Below are positions 1-9,735 of a stretch of 64,000 bases of DNA, in pieces. The stretch lies in the NCBI GenBank assembly GCA_013115135.1, contig JABANP010000072.1:1-64000 (forward strand), read 5' to 3'. Under the pieces are notes generated by a model. The model did not search any database and was not told where the DNA came from. It saw only the letters and a program-made list of their open reading frames with translations. Positions within the stretch are counted from its first letter, which is position 1. The number at the start of each line of letters is the position of its first letter. The translations under genes were made by a program, and so were the position numbers. This DNA comes from Perkinsus olseni (lineage: Eukaryota; Perkinsozoa; Perkinsida; Perkinsidae).

Positions 1-110
1 TATCCACAGATGCAGTGACACGTCGTACGGTATCCAGCCGTACACTGACCATTCGTACGGTATTCAGCGGTACAAGCTTCACTCGTACCGTGTTATTCGG
101 ATTCAGCTGC
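1..110. repeat. Fold-back locus 1, left arm: degenerate 15-bp repeats
   Basis: About five 15-bp units are visible, each beginning with CGTAC or GGTAC (for example CGTACGGTATCCAGC). They are the reverse complement of units in the array at 637-925: the word GTATCCAGCGGTACA and the word CGTAC(A/C)GTGTTATT recur in opposite orientation. The arm runs off the window's left edge, so its full length is unknown. Confidence 0.75.
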
Positions 111-587
111 CTCCTCACGCAAATCGCGCAAATTTGGGCAGGTGCTATTTCGATAGCTGTAATTCTTTGAGGAGTCTCGAACCTGTGCCACATGTGTGAA
201 AAATCGTTGGCCTAACCAGCTCGACTGAAAAAGCCATTTCTAAACTCGAAGGCGAAAGGGTCCAATACCCTCGGGTAGATACTAGTCCCGATGCTACTCA
301 AGCTCGTGACATTTATACGATCGAGTGGGAGGCTCCTTGCACTGCGACCACGAGCCTAAAAGACCCAGAGTATAGTGCACAGCTAATAGCTGATAAAATT
401 TGTCCGTCCAATGGGCTTCAGTCTTTAAGGTTTAGAAACTCGCGAGACGCAGAAACTGGTGCAGTGGTAGGAGCGCCTGTTATTCAGCGGATCACCCGAG
501 ATCAATCCCGACAGTCGGCAATTAGGAAATATGGAGACAGAGTCCTTGACGAGCGGGGGGGGGGTCAGCGCGCGCAGGCAGGTATTC
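111..587. other. Interior of fold-back locus 1, no gene seen
   Basis: This stretch lies between the two inverted arms. Only short open frames without recognisable domains or splice-linked partners occur. It ends in a G-run (nine or more G) and a GC-rich stretch just before the palindrome. Confidence 0.4.
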
Positions 588-626
588 TTAATCATTATTT
601 TTGCGCGGCGCAAAAATAATGATTAA
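588..626. repeat. Perfect 19-bp palindrome with 1-nt centre (locus 1)
   Basis: The left arm 588-606 (TTAATCATTATTTTTGCGC) is the exact reverse complement of 608-626, with a single G at 607 between them. The outer part is AT-rich and the inner tip is GCGC. The right 15-bp array begins about 10 bp further on. The structure could extrude as a cruciform or form a hairpin in single strands. Confidence 0.95.
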
Positions 627-636
627 AAATTACCCA

Positions 637-925
637 GCTGTACGAAAATTTCGAGAAGTACGAAAATTCGGTGTACGAAATAACACTGTACGAGTTTCAA
701 CTGTACGAGTCGGAACTGTACGACTTATCACTGTACGTACTGGAAGTGTACCGCTGGATACTGTACGGATCGTCAGTGTACGGATTATCAGTGTATGAGC
801 TGGAAACGATACCGCTGGATACTGTACGAGTCGTCAGTGTATGGCCCAAGACTGTACGTATGGAAACTGTACGGATCAAGCTTGTACGAATGCAATTTCT
901 ACGAATTGTCACTGTACTGAACGAT
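637..925. repeat. Fold-back locus 1, right arm: 15-bp tandem repeats
   Basis: About 18 consecutive units, almost all 15 bp, follow the pattern CTGTACGANNNNNNN (for example CTGTACGAGTTTCAA, CTGTACGAGTCGGAA, CTGTACGGATCGTCA). The 5' half of each unit is conserved and the 3' half varies. As 15 is a multiple of 3, all three frames translate into pentapeptide-like strings (LYExx, VRxxS), but there is no start context or splice-linked exon, so I read this as non-coding repeat. Confidence 0.85.
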
Positions 926-1696
926 CCTCACCGATAGCCGAGGAGGAGTCTGACAGACGTTGGAAGAACAAACTCTGTTCACTCTGCGGCTCTGCCCTAT
1001 AAAAAGGCCAGTAATTGCACTGATGAAAAGAGTCCAGAAGCTCATTGCGAGCAGGAAGAATAACTCAAAGTCTTCGTATCCAACGGGTAAATTAAGTTCT
1101 AGTATGGTTACTGTGGGCATGGTGGGACTGAACCCTGATCAGCTGTGCATCCGTAGAGTCTTCGTGTCAAACCCACTCTCAGAGCGCCTCCCAGCCGTGG
1201 TCTCTTCTTCGAGCGGGCTTGGATGCAATGTGCTCTCATACCCTCCTGTCTCGTACCTGCGCACAGCACTTGGAGCTTGCCCAGCAAGAGACGACTCCTA
1301 TTCATCTAGACACTGTGAATGACCCAACTCACGGAGAGTCTACTTCATCTACGATAGCCCGTATTCGACTAAAACCATCTTGGCGATCAGACAAGCACCT
1401 CGCTGTTGATGCACGTCTAGTCGATCACTTGCCATCGGGGCTTGGACTTCTACTCTCATACACTGACATACAACATCTGGGAGTCATAGTCCACATCCCG
1501 GGGGACCCGGAGGTACATCAGAGCACACCTCTCAACCTCTCTGTCAGACTTGATCATCAAGTCTTGATGAGCAAATCGAAGCTCAAGAGCAGCGAGCTCT
1601 GGATATTCTCAGCAAACGGATGCTTCAACCTCGGCCTCTCCCAGGAGCTTCACGGTATCAAGGCCCCCTCCGCGGGGTACCGCCATTCGTACTGAC
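926..1696. other. Spacer between the two fold-back loci, no gene seen
   Basis: Overlapping open frames of up to about 158 codons exist on both strands. None shows a family motif, a signal peptide or a conserved exon partner. The section may be part of a larger repeat unit. Confidence 0.35.
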
Positions 1697-1955
1697 ACGT
1701 TTCGCCCATGGTATGTTCCGTCCACGATCTTTTCGTTAATGAGCGGATTCGTACACCTAGAGTCGTCCACGTTACTTTGGTCCAGCTCGGTTCGTCCACC
1801 TCCGGTTCATCCACGATCTTTTCGGTCAATTCTTTTCTTCCACGCCGTTTCATCCATTCATGCTCTCACAACGATTGTTTCTTCCAGAACGCCTCATCCA
1901 CTACTTTTCATACACCAGTGAATCGATTCATCCATGTTCGTTTTCGTCAGGGTAT
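1697..1955. repeat. Fold-back locus 2, left arm: 15-bp repeats
   Basis: Repeats of about 15 bp start TTCGTCCAC or TTCATCCAC (for example TCGTCCACCTCCGGT, TCATCCACTACTTTT). Read on the minus strand, away from the palindrome at 1956-1998, they become TGGACGAA/TGGATGAA, close to the TGTACGAA core of locus 1. Units are more divergent than in locus 1 and a few are 13-16 bp. Confidence 0.75.
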
Positions 1956-1998
1956 TTTGGACATATGTGGCGCCATCATGGCGCCACATATGTCCAAA
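1956..1998. repeat. Perfect 21-bp palindrome with 1-nt centre (locus 2)
   Basis: Positions 1956-1976 (starting TTTGGACATATGTGG) are the exact reverse complement of 1978-1998, with a single C at 1977. The architecture matches the 588-626 palindrome (about 20-bp arms, one unpaired base, beside a 15-bp array), but the arm sequence is unrelated. Confidence 0.95.
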
Positions 1999-2104
1999 TT
2001 GTCTGCCGAGGGCTCCGCCGGTTAGGTTAGTGCGGCAGGCTACAGTACTTACGGTCCCAAGTTCTATCCATGGGCGTGTCATTTTCTGGGACAAACCCAT
2101 ATGT

Positions 2105-2345
2105 GGAGGTATCACCCTTAGACGAAAAGATCGAAAGACAAACGAGCGATCTTAGAGCATTCCACGATAAAACGCCCGCATATGAAAGAATCGTAGTTGA
2201 AGCGAACGAATACGAAAAAATGTTGGACGCAACGAGCACATTCTTGTCGGATGAAAAAACTTGAGACGAAATGAACAGTGGATGAAACACTTTGGCACCG
2301 AACATACCCTGGACGAAACGCTCGTGGAAGAATGGCGGTACACCC
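2105..2345. repeat. Fold-back locus 2, right arm: inverted 15-bp repeats
   Basis: The units read GGACGAAA/GGATGAAA with about 15-bp spacing (for example GTGGATGAAACACTT, CTGGACGAAACGCTC). They are the reverse complement of the left arm of this locus. Between the palindrome and this arm lie about 100 bp of unique sequence that includes a second copy of the CATATGTGG word at about 2098. Confidence 0.75.
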
Positions 2346-2459
2346 TCCCTCCGTCCACTCCGGAAACCTGAAGTACATGACACTCCACAACAGACTTGTT
2401 GTTGGGAGGTCTCTTGGGACCCACGGTATGAGAGTACTGCATCTCCTCCTTCCCAGCAG

Positions 2460-3060
2460 GGTTCAATCCGACAAGGGGACTATTCTCTCTCGAAGCTCCG
2501 TGAACTCACCCTGAGTCAACAGCAGAGCTTTCATAAGGAGATCTCCATGTACCTAGACAAGAAATGGTGGAGAGATCGGCCTCCAACTCCTGACGGGCAA
2601 TTACCTTTAGCTAGTGGCCCTCCTATTGTTACATTTTCCTCTGGCACAAGGTGACTGGAAATCTACAAAGGTACGGTCCTGTTCAGATGCAAGAGCGTTG
2701 AATCGGGTCTTACCAGCTGCGAGGTATTCCGGTTATGATGTGTACCAGCTTGCGATGGCCGCTCGCCTCGCCTGGAAACGAGGGTTCACGGCGACCTTTC
2801 TGGATTTGAGTAAAAGCATTTTTATCGTTGCCGCCTGAATAAGGAACTACCCCTCACTACATGCGGCAAACCCTACCTTTCTGACAGGTAGTGTTTGGTG
2901 TCTCCTTTAGTCCGGCTGCACTCAGCGGACAGGGTGTGTGCCATGGCGGGCATAGCGTTCTCTGCCATCACGGGCCAGGAGGTTCACCTAAATGAGACGC
3001 AGGCCATGGGAAGTGTATGCAAAGACCTTCATGTGGTACTGCGGTAGTTGTACTACTGCT
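2460..3060 (+). mobile_element. Decayed reverse transcriptase relic
   Basis: Translated in shifting frames, this stretch keeps recognisable reverse transcriptase blocks. Around 2680-2820 there is SDARALNRVLPAAR followed by FTATFLDLSKS, matching the D-x-R-x-L-N and F-x-x-x-D-L-S blocks of retroelement RTs. At 2890-2935 there is FGVSFSPAALS, matching the block ahead of the catalytic site. Near 3010-3050 a remnant resembles the Y-x-D-D-L region but is out of frame. Stops and frameshifts interrupt everything, and no LTRs or integrase are visible. It is not obviously the same family as the element at 19904-25900. Confidence 0.65.
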
Positions 3061-5500
3061 TGGTGCCAGCAGTGTTGTGACGAGACGCTCTGTTTGTGCG
3101 AAGTTATCGCAGTCCTAGGTTCTCTCATATATGGTTTTCGGTATCCTCCTCGATATCACCGTTAACGAGCGAGTCGAAGTGTCACTCAAGAGTATCTTTG
3201 CAGCACGAATTTAGCGTCTTGTTTCCCTGTTGCAAGCTACCTATAGCGAACGGCTAGTGGCATTGACAGTGTGGATGATCATACGGATAAGTCATGAGTA
3301 TCATCCCCTATTGGTTTCCTTTGTGTAGTTGTCCCCTTTTTTTCTTAACGATACTGCTAGTAGTGAATAGATGTAAGATTGTGAGTACCGATTCATCGAG
3401 TACCTCTTGTATGGGTAGTCGGTTCCTAAGTTGGTCGGCCGGCAGTGTCCCATAGTATCGCGACGTCTACTAATTCTGTCACGAGCCTATCATATTCAGT
3501 CCTTCCCCGTTTCGTAGATCGTAGTCGCCTGTTTCTTGGCATTCTAGTGTTCAACATCTTGTGACGTTAGTCTCGGGCGTAGCAGGATAGTTGCGGTAGT
3601 CGGCAAGTTCAACGCCGTTGATTGATGCCGCTCGTGCGCAGCATTGATTTCGTCAATCAGCATACTATAGTCTTCCTGTGAGTGGTGATGTGCTGTAACG
3701 TCATTAGTATTGCCCTTAAGGACTGTGTATGTTACGCGCCCAGTGTGCCCGTTAGTAGGCTGCTTCGTGTTACTGTTACGTTGTCGTGGATCATCGGTTA
3801 CTCTCTTTCTAACATTTCTATTAACGGCGTTAAGCGTTTTTTGTTAATAGGAAGCAGGAATGTGAGGATGTTTGCTCAGCTTCTGTGACGCTTAGTGACG
3901 CTAAGCTTCTCATCTCTGAGACGGACTGTGACTGAGGCTTAAAGTCTCAGCCTTAGTCGTGCCGCCATGAAACGAAGCTATTAGAGCTTTATAGCTCCTA
4001 TGCGGCTAGCCGGGGCGTGTGCCGGCTTTTGAGGTCACTTAAGCTTTCATCATCTCAAGCTGTTTGGGAATATCTCGGATTCTTAAAAGAGCGACTCATC
4101 ACTGCACTCATGATACAGCTATCCCACTACGCTTCAGCAACGGTATAGCTTCAAGTTCACCGTATACTCAACTTTCGAAGTGATGGAAGTGTAGCTTCAT
4201 TCGATTGCCAGTGAATCTAGATGTCCCTCAGGACTAGGAGCGCTTCGTGTATCTGCTTAGCAACGGGTGAGCACGGGATTGACAAAAGTAGGCACAACAG
4301 GTCTTTCCGCTGATCCGTCACGATAGCTTCGACGGGCCGCGTCTCTATAGTGATATACGAGGCTTACTGTTCATAGCCATTTGATCTAATCTAGATCCTC
4401 AATTTCCTGCCAACAGCTTTTCAACTACTGGTGGTACTCAACACATGTAACAAAACACATCGACAGTTGTCATCTCTTTGAGGTGATCGTCCAGTCAATG
4501 TCTGATGTTTCACTACGTATGTCAGTTCTTCTATGAGCGTACCGCCTGGAGATCCTCCTCGTGCCACCGCTGTTAGTCCTTCCGTTTCAATACAGTGTAC
4601 TGTGGCTAAGTTTCAGTCGCGCAAAGGAGTACACAGGGTGGTATTCGGAAGCCTTTTGTTCGCTTCATACGATCCTGCGACCAACCCTAAGACACGACGC
4701 TGCTGAGGGGTCACACCTCGTGATAAGGTAAATTTGAGAGTTAGGACCCGTGTACAACGGACTTTCCCTTGCCAACAAACCGAGCTTCCAGGAATTTGAG
4801 CACAGAGTTCGATATTCTAATTTTCGCCGGCGACGCGCGGGAGCCCCAGCTCAGTAGGGCAAACCATTCACCGTCCTCTTGCACCCATTATTAAACTTCA
4901 ATTTTACAGTCATCTATCTAGGTAGTATTCGTACTGATGAGCAATGCACGGCCATCGAACATGAGATTGACTACAGATAACACAACCGCACTACGTCTTC
5001 CGAAAGCTACCATTGAGAAATTTCTCGGCTGCAACAGCCCCAGTAGGGGGCACTCACGCTGAGATCATTTGCCCTGTCGAACACTCACTTTACATCATAA
5101 AATGACTAAGGATGCTCGCCATCAGAGGTGACTCTCAGGGAAGATATGCGAGACCAGTGAATCAATGCAATAAGCCCGAAGAGCTGTAGAATACGAATAG
5201 CATAGAGTAATCAAAAAATTACGAGTCGGATACTCTACGCTGGCGGTTGCTTTCTCGCACTATAAATACATAATGAAATACATAACTTGTTTGAACTGGC
5301 GAAAATGTAAAATGTTGTTTCGAAGGGCACGCTGGAGGACGCCCACCAGACAACGAACGATGACATCCGTCTACAGTGAACAAACGCGAGCCCCAAGGCG
5401 CTAGAATAAACAAGGAGAGAGCTTTTTGGCAGAGAAGATAAATGAATCCCTGAACCGAGGCGCACACCACAAGAGCTGAAAATGCTTCAGGGTGAGCCCG
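3061..5500. other. Long stretch without recognisable genes
   Basis: Frames are closed almost throughout on both strands, with the longest open runs under 70 codons. The part next to the RT relic (to about 4000) may be further decayed retroelement. I see no RNA gene signature, LTR pair or long tandem array. It may also contain 3' flanking sequence of the RING gene that follows on the minus strand. Confidence 0.4.
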
Positions 5501-5519
5501 TAATTCACCTTTGAAAATG

Positions 5520-6127
5520 TCAAGACGACACTGGCGACGGAGGTGATACATCCACGCTGTCATGTGGACTCTCAGAAGACGCTTGCTCGAGCCGGCCGAT
5601 TTCAACCCGACACAACGGGCATCTGTGGTACAACGTACCATTCCGAGGAAATGAGTCGAACATGAGACGGATACAGTCAGTATGATACTCATGTCCACAC
5701 GGAAGTCTCACGACCTCATCATCGGAAGTATAATCGACCAGGCAAATTGCGCATGGCTCTTCGTCACCCGTGAGATCCGAGCCATGGATATCTTCACATT
5801 TCTCCTTCCAACCACTCATCCCATTCCCTGTGCAAGGCAGCGATTTCTTTGTCGTCAACATCAACTTTCGACCGAGAAGGCCTCCTATTCAGACTCTCGA
5901 GCTGTCGGCGCTCCTCTCGAGCCTTGACGTTATGGGCGTATTGCATAATGAGTAGAGGAGGTACAACACCACAGAGTATAACATAGACGAGGAACACATA
6001 GCCTTGGCCAGGGGCTGACATAACGATGCCGACGGCAGCGCAAGGACAGAGCCACAATCCAGCCCAACCACATTCCCAGGTAACGGCGTTGGAAGGCTGG
6101 ATGGATTCTGGAGAGCCGGAATGACAT
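5520..6127 (-). CDS. Membrane RING-H2 protein A (two apparent frameshifts)
   Basis: First member of a four-gene tandem family. RING-H2 proteins usually act as E3 ubiquitin ligases that recruit an E2; the membrane anchor suggests action at an organelle or the plasma membrane. The C-terminal half shows a full RING-H2 pattern: CAIC, then CGHEYH with TDC, then CPLC (about 5600-5770). Upstream are two hydrophobic segments (MWLGWIVALSL and VFLVYVILCGVVPPLLIM), a basic-acidic linker and an EWDEWL motif shared with paralogue D. Reading these parts continuously needs two single-base skips, one near 6038 (a CC pair) and one near 5790 (an AAA run). Both look like an extra base in a homopolymer. The start at 6127 (MSFRLSRIHPAF) matches the position used by the paralogues. 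It may be a recent pseudogene or carry sequence errors. Confidence 0.7.
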
Positions 6128-6951
6128 AAAGTTAGAAGGGAGCTGCGAAATGTCGATATCACCCGTTTGCTGTAGCGAACACAAAAATTACTTGATGAGA
6201 GGTAGAGGTGAACGCCGTTCACTAAACGGAGGAACGAAACAGTCATTCCACACTACTATAAAGGCGACTCCAAGTGAAGTCTCGAATTCTTTGATCATCA
6301 TTGGATGTGGGGTCACCCCACTGGGGTTAACAGCAACAGCCGGGTATATGAGAAGGAAGGCTGCGGATAATCGAGCCCCGTGACTCCTGGACGAGATGCC
6401 GGGAATGACGGGCTACCGCAGAGAGGATAGATAACAGTGCAAGCAAGGGGATATATATCAGCGAAGAAACGGATGTCAGTAATCACTAAAGCGTAGGCTG
6501 TACTCTCGAGGAGCACCGTGTCGAAAGGGAACTTCGTAAGCCATAAGAACGATTCTGCACATTTTGCACATCACAAGCAGCTCCAATTGTTAGCCCCAGC
6601 TCATATAAATTCATCTCTTGACACCGGCCCTCACTTTAGACCGTGTCTCCGTCTGCTGCAAAGCACACACTCAGGCGGTAGAGGAATGATAAAGGAAAAG
6701 AATGGTGATACTATACTGAGCGGTGATAGACGTCGCAGATACCAGGAGCGAGAGTTCGCCAGCGATCCGCACTGGTCATAGCATTGGCGACACCGCAGGA
6801 CGCAGGAAGAAGACAACAACACGCAAAGCAGAAGAAAAACGAGACAAATGACGATAACCACGATCAAGTGACCTATAAAACATCTTCAATGATGACAGGT
6901 ATCAGGGAGACGAAATATACAATTGTTTTGTCCGTCTCGTCAGCAATGTCG
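6128..6951. other. Intergenic region upstream of RING A, downstream of RING B
   Basis: Short open frames on both strands without motifs. One minus-strand frame near 6800-6867 is hydrophobic but lacks an ATG in place. I expect promoter sequence of RING A and the 3' end of RING B here; no element is recognisable. Confidence 0.35.
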
Positions 6952-7752
6952 TCACAGCACGAGGCTCCCTCTCGCCACGGCGGCCACACATCCAGTACGG
7001 CTTCTTCTACGTCTATCGCGATCCTGGGAGGCGTTAGCGTCTCCATTCTCGTTCGAATCTGGTACTTCTGCTGTCATCAATTGGGTGCCCGAACTGCATG
7101 GAGCCTCTCCATTTTGCTCGACAGGTGCAGTCGGGGTCGGCGGCACAACTACAGAGTTTTCGCCGCTAATGATGAAGGAACGAATGGGGCCATCACTAGC
7201 GACAGCGGCGGCAAGATGTTCATCCTCCATGCCCAGCTGAACACGGCAAATAGGGCATCTGAAGATCCTGCCTTGCTCTGGTTTACTCTCCTTAAGCATA
7301 ATCTCAAGGCATTGCACATGATAAGCATGAAGACATGGCAGTATCCAAACCCTGTCACCAACACTGAAGTCACCTAGGCATATGGGACAGACCCTGCCAG
7401 TCAGCGTAGGTTCCGAACCATCCACCTTGCGGCAACTATGTCTCAGCCATGCACGACATCGTCGTCTTATACCAGCCTCATCAGTCCCATCGAGATGGGC
7501 TTGTATTATGGCCCGGTCTTCGTCCTCTTCTCTCTTCTCAATCTTGTAGCAATATCGTATAATCAACAGAGGTGGTATGACAGCAGCCACGGTACAGTAA
7601 ATAAAGAAGATATAGTCAAACTGCACCATGATGATGAGAACAGCCGCGATGACAACGTAAATTATTAAATAAAGTAACCATATGAAACGGAAGCGTCTCT
7701 CAAGCGCTGGGGCGTACGTCTCCCGTCTCACTAATGCCTTCAGAGTGTCCAT
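6952..7752 (-). CDS. Membrane RING-H2 protein B
   Basis: A single-exon gene for about 266 residues, starting MDTLKALVRRETYAPALERR. The order matches the family: a short basic N-terminus, two transmembrane helices (about residues 29-50 and 55-75, the second ending VIPPLLIIRY), a charged linker with KIEKREED, then a RING-H2 domain: CPIC, CLHAYH, VQC and CPIC, with all eight zinc ligands present. The C-terminal tail is low-complexity and ends in a basic RDRRRRSRT segment. The frame stays open upstream to about 7989, but starting at 7752 places the membrane helices as in paralogue C. Predicted role: membrane-bound E3 ubiquitin ligase; substrate unknown. Confidence 0.8.
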   Translation of the reverse strand: MDTLKALVRRETYAPALERRFRFIWLLYLIIYVVIAAVLIIMVQFDYIFFIYCTVAAVIPPLLIIRYCYKIEKREEDEDRAIIQAHLDGTDEAGIRRRCRAWLRHSCRKVDGSEPTLTGRVCPICLGDFSVGDRVWILPCLHAYHVQCLEIMLKESKPEQGRIFRCPICRVQLGMEDEHLAAAVASDGPIRSFIISGENSVVVPPTPTAPVEQNGEAPCSSGTQLMTAEVPDSNENGDANASQDRDRRRRSRTGCVAAVARGSLVL

Positions 7753-8346
7753 CAACAAACATAAACTGAGGGAGGACGGATAGCACAAATAAACTAGACC
7801 TCGCAACCAAGTCACTGGGGAGATGAACACAAACTTCAGCATCTCCAAGAGAGCAACACAAGACAGAATAGTGGGAGAATTGGTGTGGGTTCTCTGCCGA
7901 CTGCTAACTGCAGGCAGCAAGCACGATTCCACAAAGTATGGCCCGGTGTCGGAGTGAGCGTCATTGAGACTGAAATGCTCAACGTACAACCACTACGACG
8001 ACGGTAATGATAAAAATACGATAGGAGGTAGAATGAGATAAGTCATTAAGGAACGATAAGTGAGTACTACGACTCTACAAATTCAATAGTAGAAGCAGTG
8101 TTGAGCCCCGCACCTTCTGATGCTACTACTGAACATCAGGAGCGAAAAATTTAATTGCGCAAAGACTTCTCTTCGGAAGCCCATCCGCTCAGCAGGAGAA
8201 GAAGACAAGTGAATGGTGATGATGATTATACCGTAGAGAGAACAGAACAAAGGGGAGGAGCTCTGTGAGCAGCCACCGCCCTACTAATTTTACACTATAT
8301 CATGCAGATTAAACAAAGTCAATGCAACGGAGCCACTTTGCCTGCT
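7753..8346. other. Intergenic region between RING B and RING C
   Basis: Contains the upstream extension of the RING B frame and short closed frames. No repeat or RNA gene recognised. Confidence 0.35.
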
Positions 8347-9039
8347 TTACACTTGTTGTACAGAATTACTTGTGGTAGGCGTAGTGGCAACAGCATCACC
8401 GGCTACGCATTTCTCAGGAAGCAGGACTTCGCCGAGTCTTGCACGACAGAGTGGGCATCTAGGACAGCTGTCTTCGTATGACATGGGAGCATCTAACAGC
8501 ATCTTGATGCACTGTAGATGGTATATATGATGGCATGGCAGTAGAATAAGTACGTCGCTAGGATGATAATCCGATAAGCAGATAGCGCACTCATCCTCGC
8601 AGTAACAGATACACCGTGGATCATTCCCCATCATAGTCTCGCAATTATCCTTCAACCACTTCTCAGTCGTGAGCTTATCATGAGCTAGCTCTTCTGCTCG
8701 GTCGCGACAGGCTTGATCTCTCAGCGCTGCCTCTCTCTTCTGTATATTGGAAACACGCTTGACTATTGCTATTGGAGGCAAGACTCCAAAGGCCAGCAGA
8801 TAGGCTACTAAGATAGGCCACCCTTCGCCAGAGAGGCCAATAAATACGGCCAAACTGATGTACATAATGAGCCAACCAATCCACATGGCTCTGAACTTTG
8901 GGGCACAGACACCGGTGCGAAACGCTTCTCGAATAACTCGACGGCGATGGTGATGATGACGGCGATCAGGGTCATCACTTGGACGAGACAGTGGTGTAGC
9001 ATTTGGTGATTCATCCATTCTCGCCGCTGAGGGGGTCAT
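8347..9039 (-). CDS. Membrane RING-H2 protein C
   Basis: An intact single-exon gene of 230 residues, the cleanest member of the array. The N-terminus has a His/Arg-rich stretch (residues 26-35). Transmembrane helices are at about 51-69 and 74-92, ending GVLPPIAIVKRV. A charged helix (NIQKREAALRDQ) follows, then a RING-H2 domain at about 151-198: CAIC, CHHIYH, LQC, CPLC. The G-V-(L/V)-P-P turn at the end of helix 2 is shared with A and B. An extra cysteine cluster (CICYC, about 143-147) just before the RING is unique to this copy. Likely an E3 ubiquitin ligase anchored in a membrane with both ends on the cytosolic side. A second ATG lies seven codons in. Confidence 0.88.
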   Translation of the reverse strand: MTPSAARMDESPNATPLSRPSDDPDRRHHHHRRRVIREAFRTGVCAPKFRAMWIGWLIMYISLAVFIGLSGEGWPILVAYLLAFGVLPPIAIVKRVSNIQKREAALRDQACRDRAEELAHDKLTTEKWLKDNCETMMGNDPRCICYCEDECAICLSDYHPSDVLILLPCHHIYHLQCIKMLLDAPMSYEDSCPRCPLCRARLGEVLLPEKCVAGDAVATTPTTSNSVQQV

Positions 9040-9735
9040 ATAAAACTGAGAACCTACGATAAAAAACTATCGTAAAGAAGGTGAGCGTCAGCGCACCAAC
9101 TCAATACAAACGGATGACGGTAGAAACAGATAAAGGTGGCAGCAGCAGCAGACTCATTAGACGAAGAGCATCAGGGAAAACACCGCCGACAAAACAACGA
9201 CGATTCTACTCTTCTGTTGAGAGAGTCTGTATAATACAGTAACGTTGGGTACAGCAGCAAGCGTTATGGCAGTAACAGCAGTATGACTGAGTTATGAGAA
9301 TCACCGCCGCTTCGAGTATTCTAGCGGCTCTCGCCAACAACAACAATGACAGTCAGCACGATGGAAGACGGGTGGTGCAGTCAACGTGTGCCCTTGCACC
9401 GGTCCTGCCAGAAGAATGGCATAGAAGCCCGAATCTTTGAGCTGTTGTCGTTATTGTTGTTGCTGCAGAGAGACTCATCGGCCCAACACGTCTCCATCGG
9501 ACACCGACAGTAAAACAGAGAGAAATGCCTAGAGTTGGGCGGCAGCAGCAGCAGCAGCATATAAAGGAATACGGGAAGGGAGATGAACGTATGGCCTCAA
9601 GAGCCAGGACTAAGAGAATAATAAGCATGTTCAACAATCTCAGGAGCTCCCTCTCAATCTAAGAGTAGTAACTCTGACATAACTCTACCAGACCGGAAAT
9701 GTTACACTAGGATGATGCTTAGCATCACGACCAGC
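9040..9735. other. Intergenic region between RING C and RING D, with CAG-type microsatellite
   Basis: No gene recognised. A GCAGCAGCAGCAGCAGCAG run lies near 9541-9560, with shorter GCAGCAGCAG near 9140. An open frame over the run (minus strand, 9353-9637) gives a cysteine string and is a by-product of the microsatellite. Confidence 0.5.

Noticed and set aside
637..925. CRISPR-like array or a pentapeptide-repeat protein
   Set aside because: Units are contiguous and degenerate with no constant repeat/variable spacer alternation, and the 15-bp period keeps several frames open at once without a start, exon or conserved residue pattern.
960..1695. Open frames of 120-158 codons between the fold-back loci
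   Set aside because: No motif, no splice partner, overlapping frames on both strands.
6784..7377. 197-codon plus-strand frame
   Set aside because: Antisense to the RING B coding region; a shadow of that gene.
9353..9637. Minus-strand frame with a cysteine run
   Set aside because: Produced by the CAG microsatellite; no other evidence.
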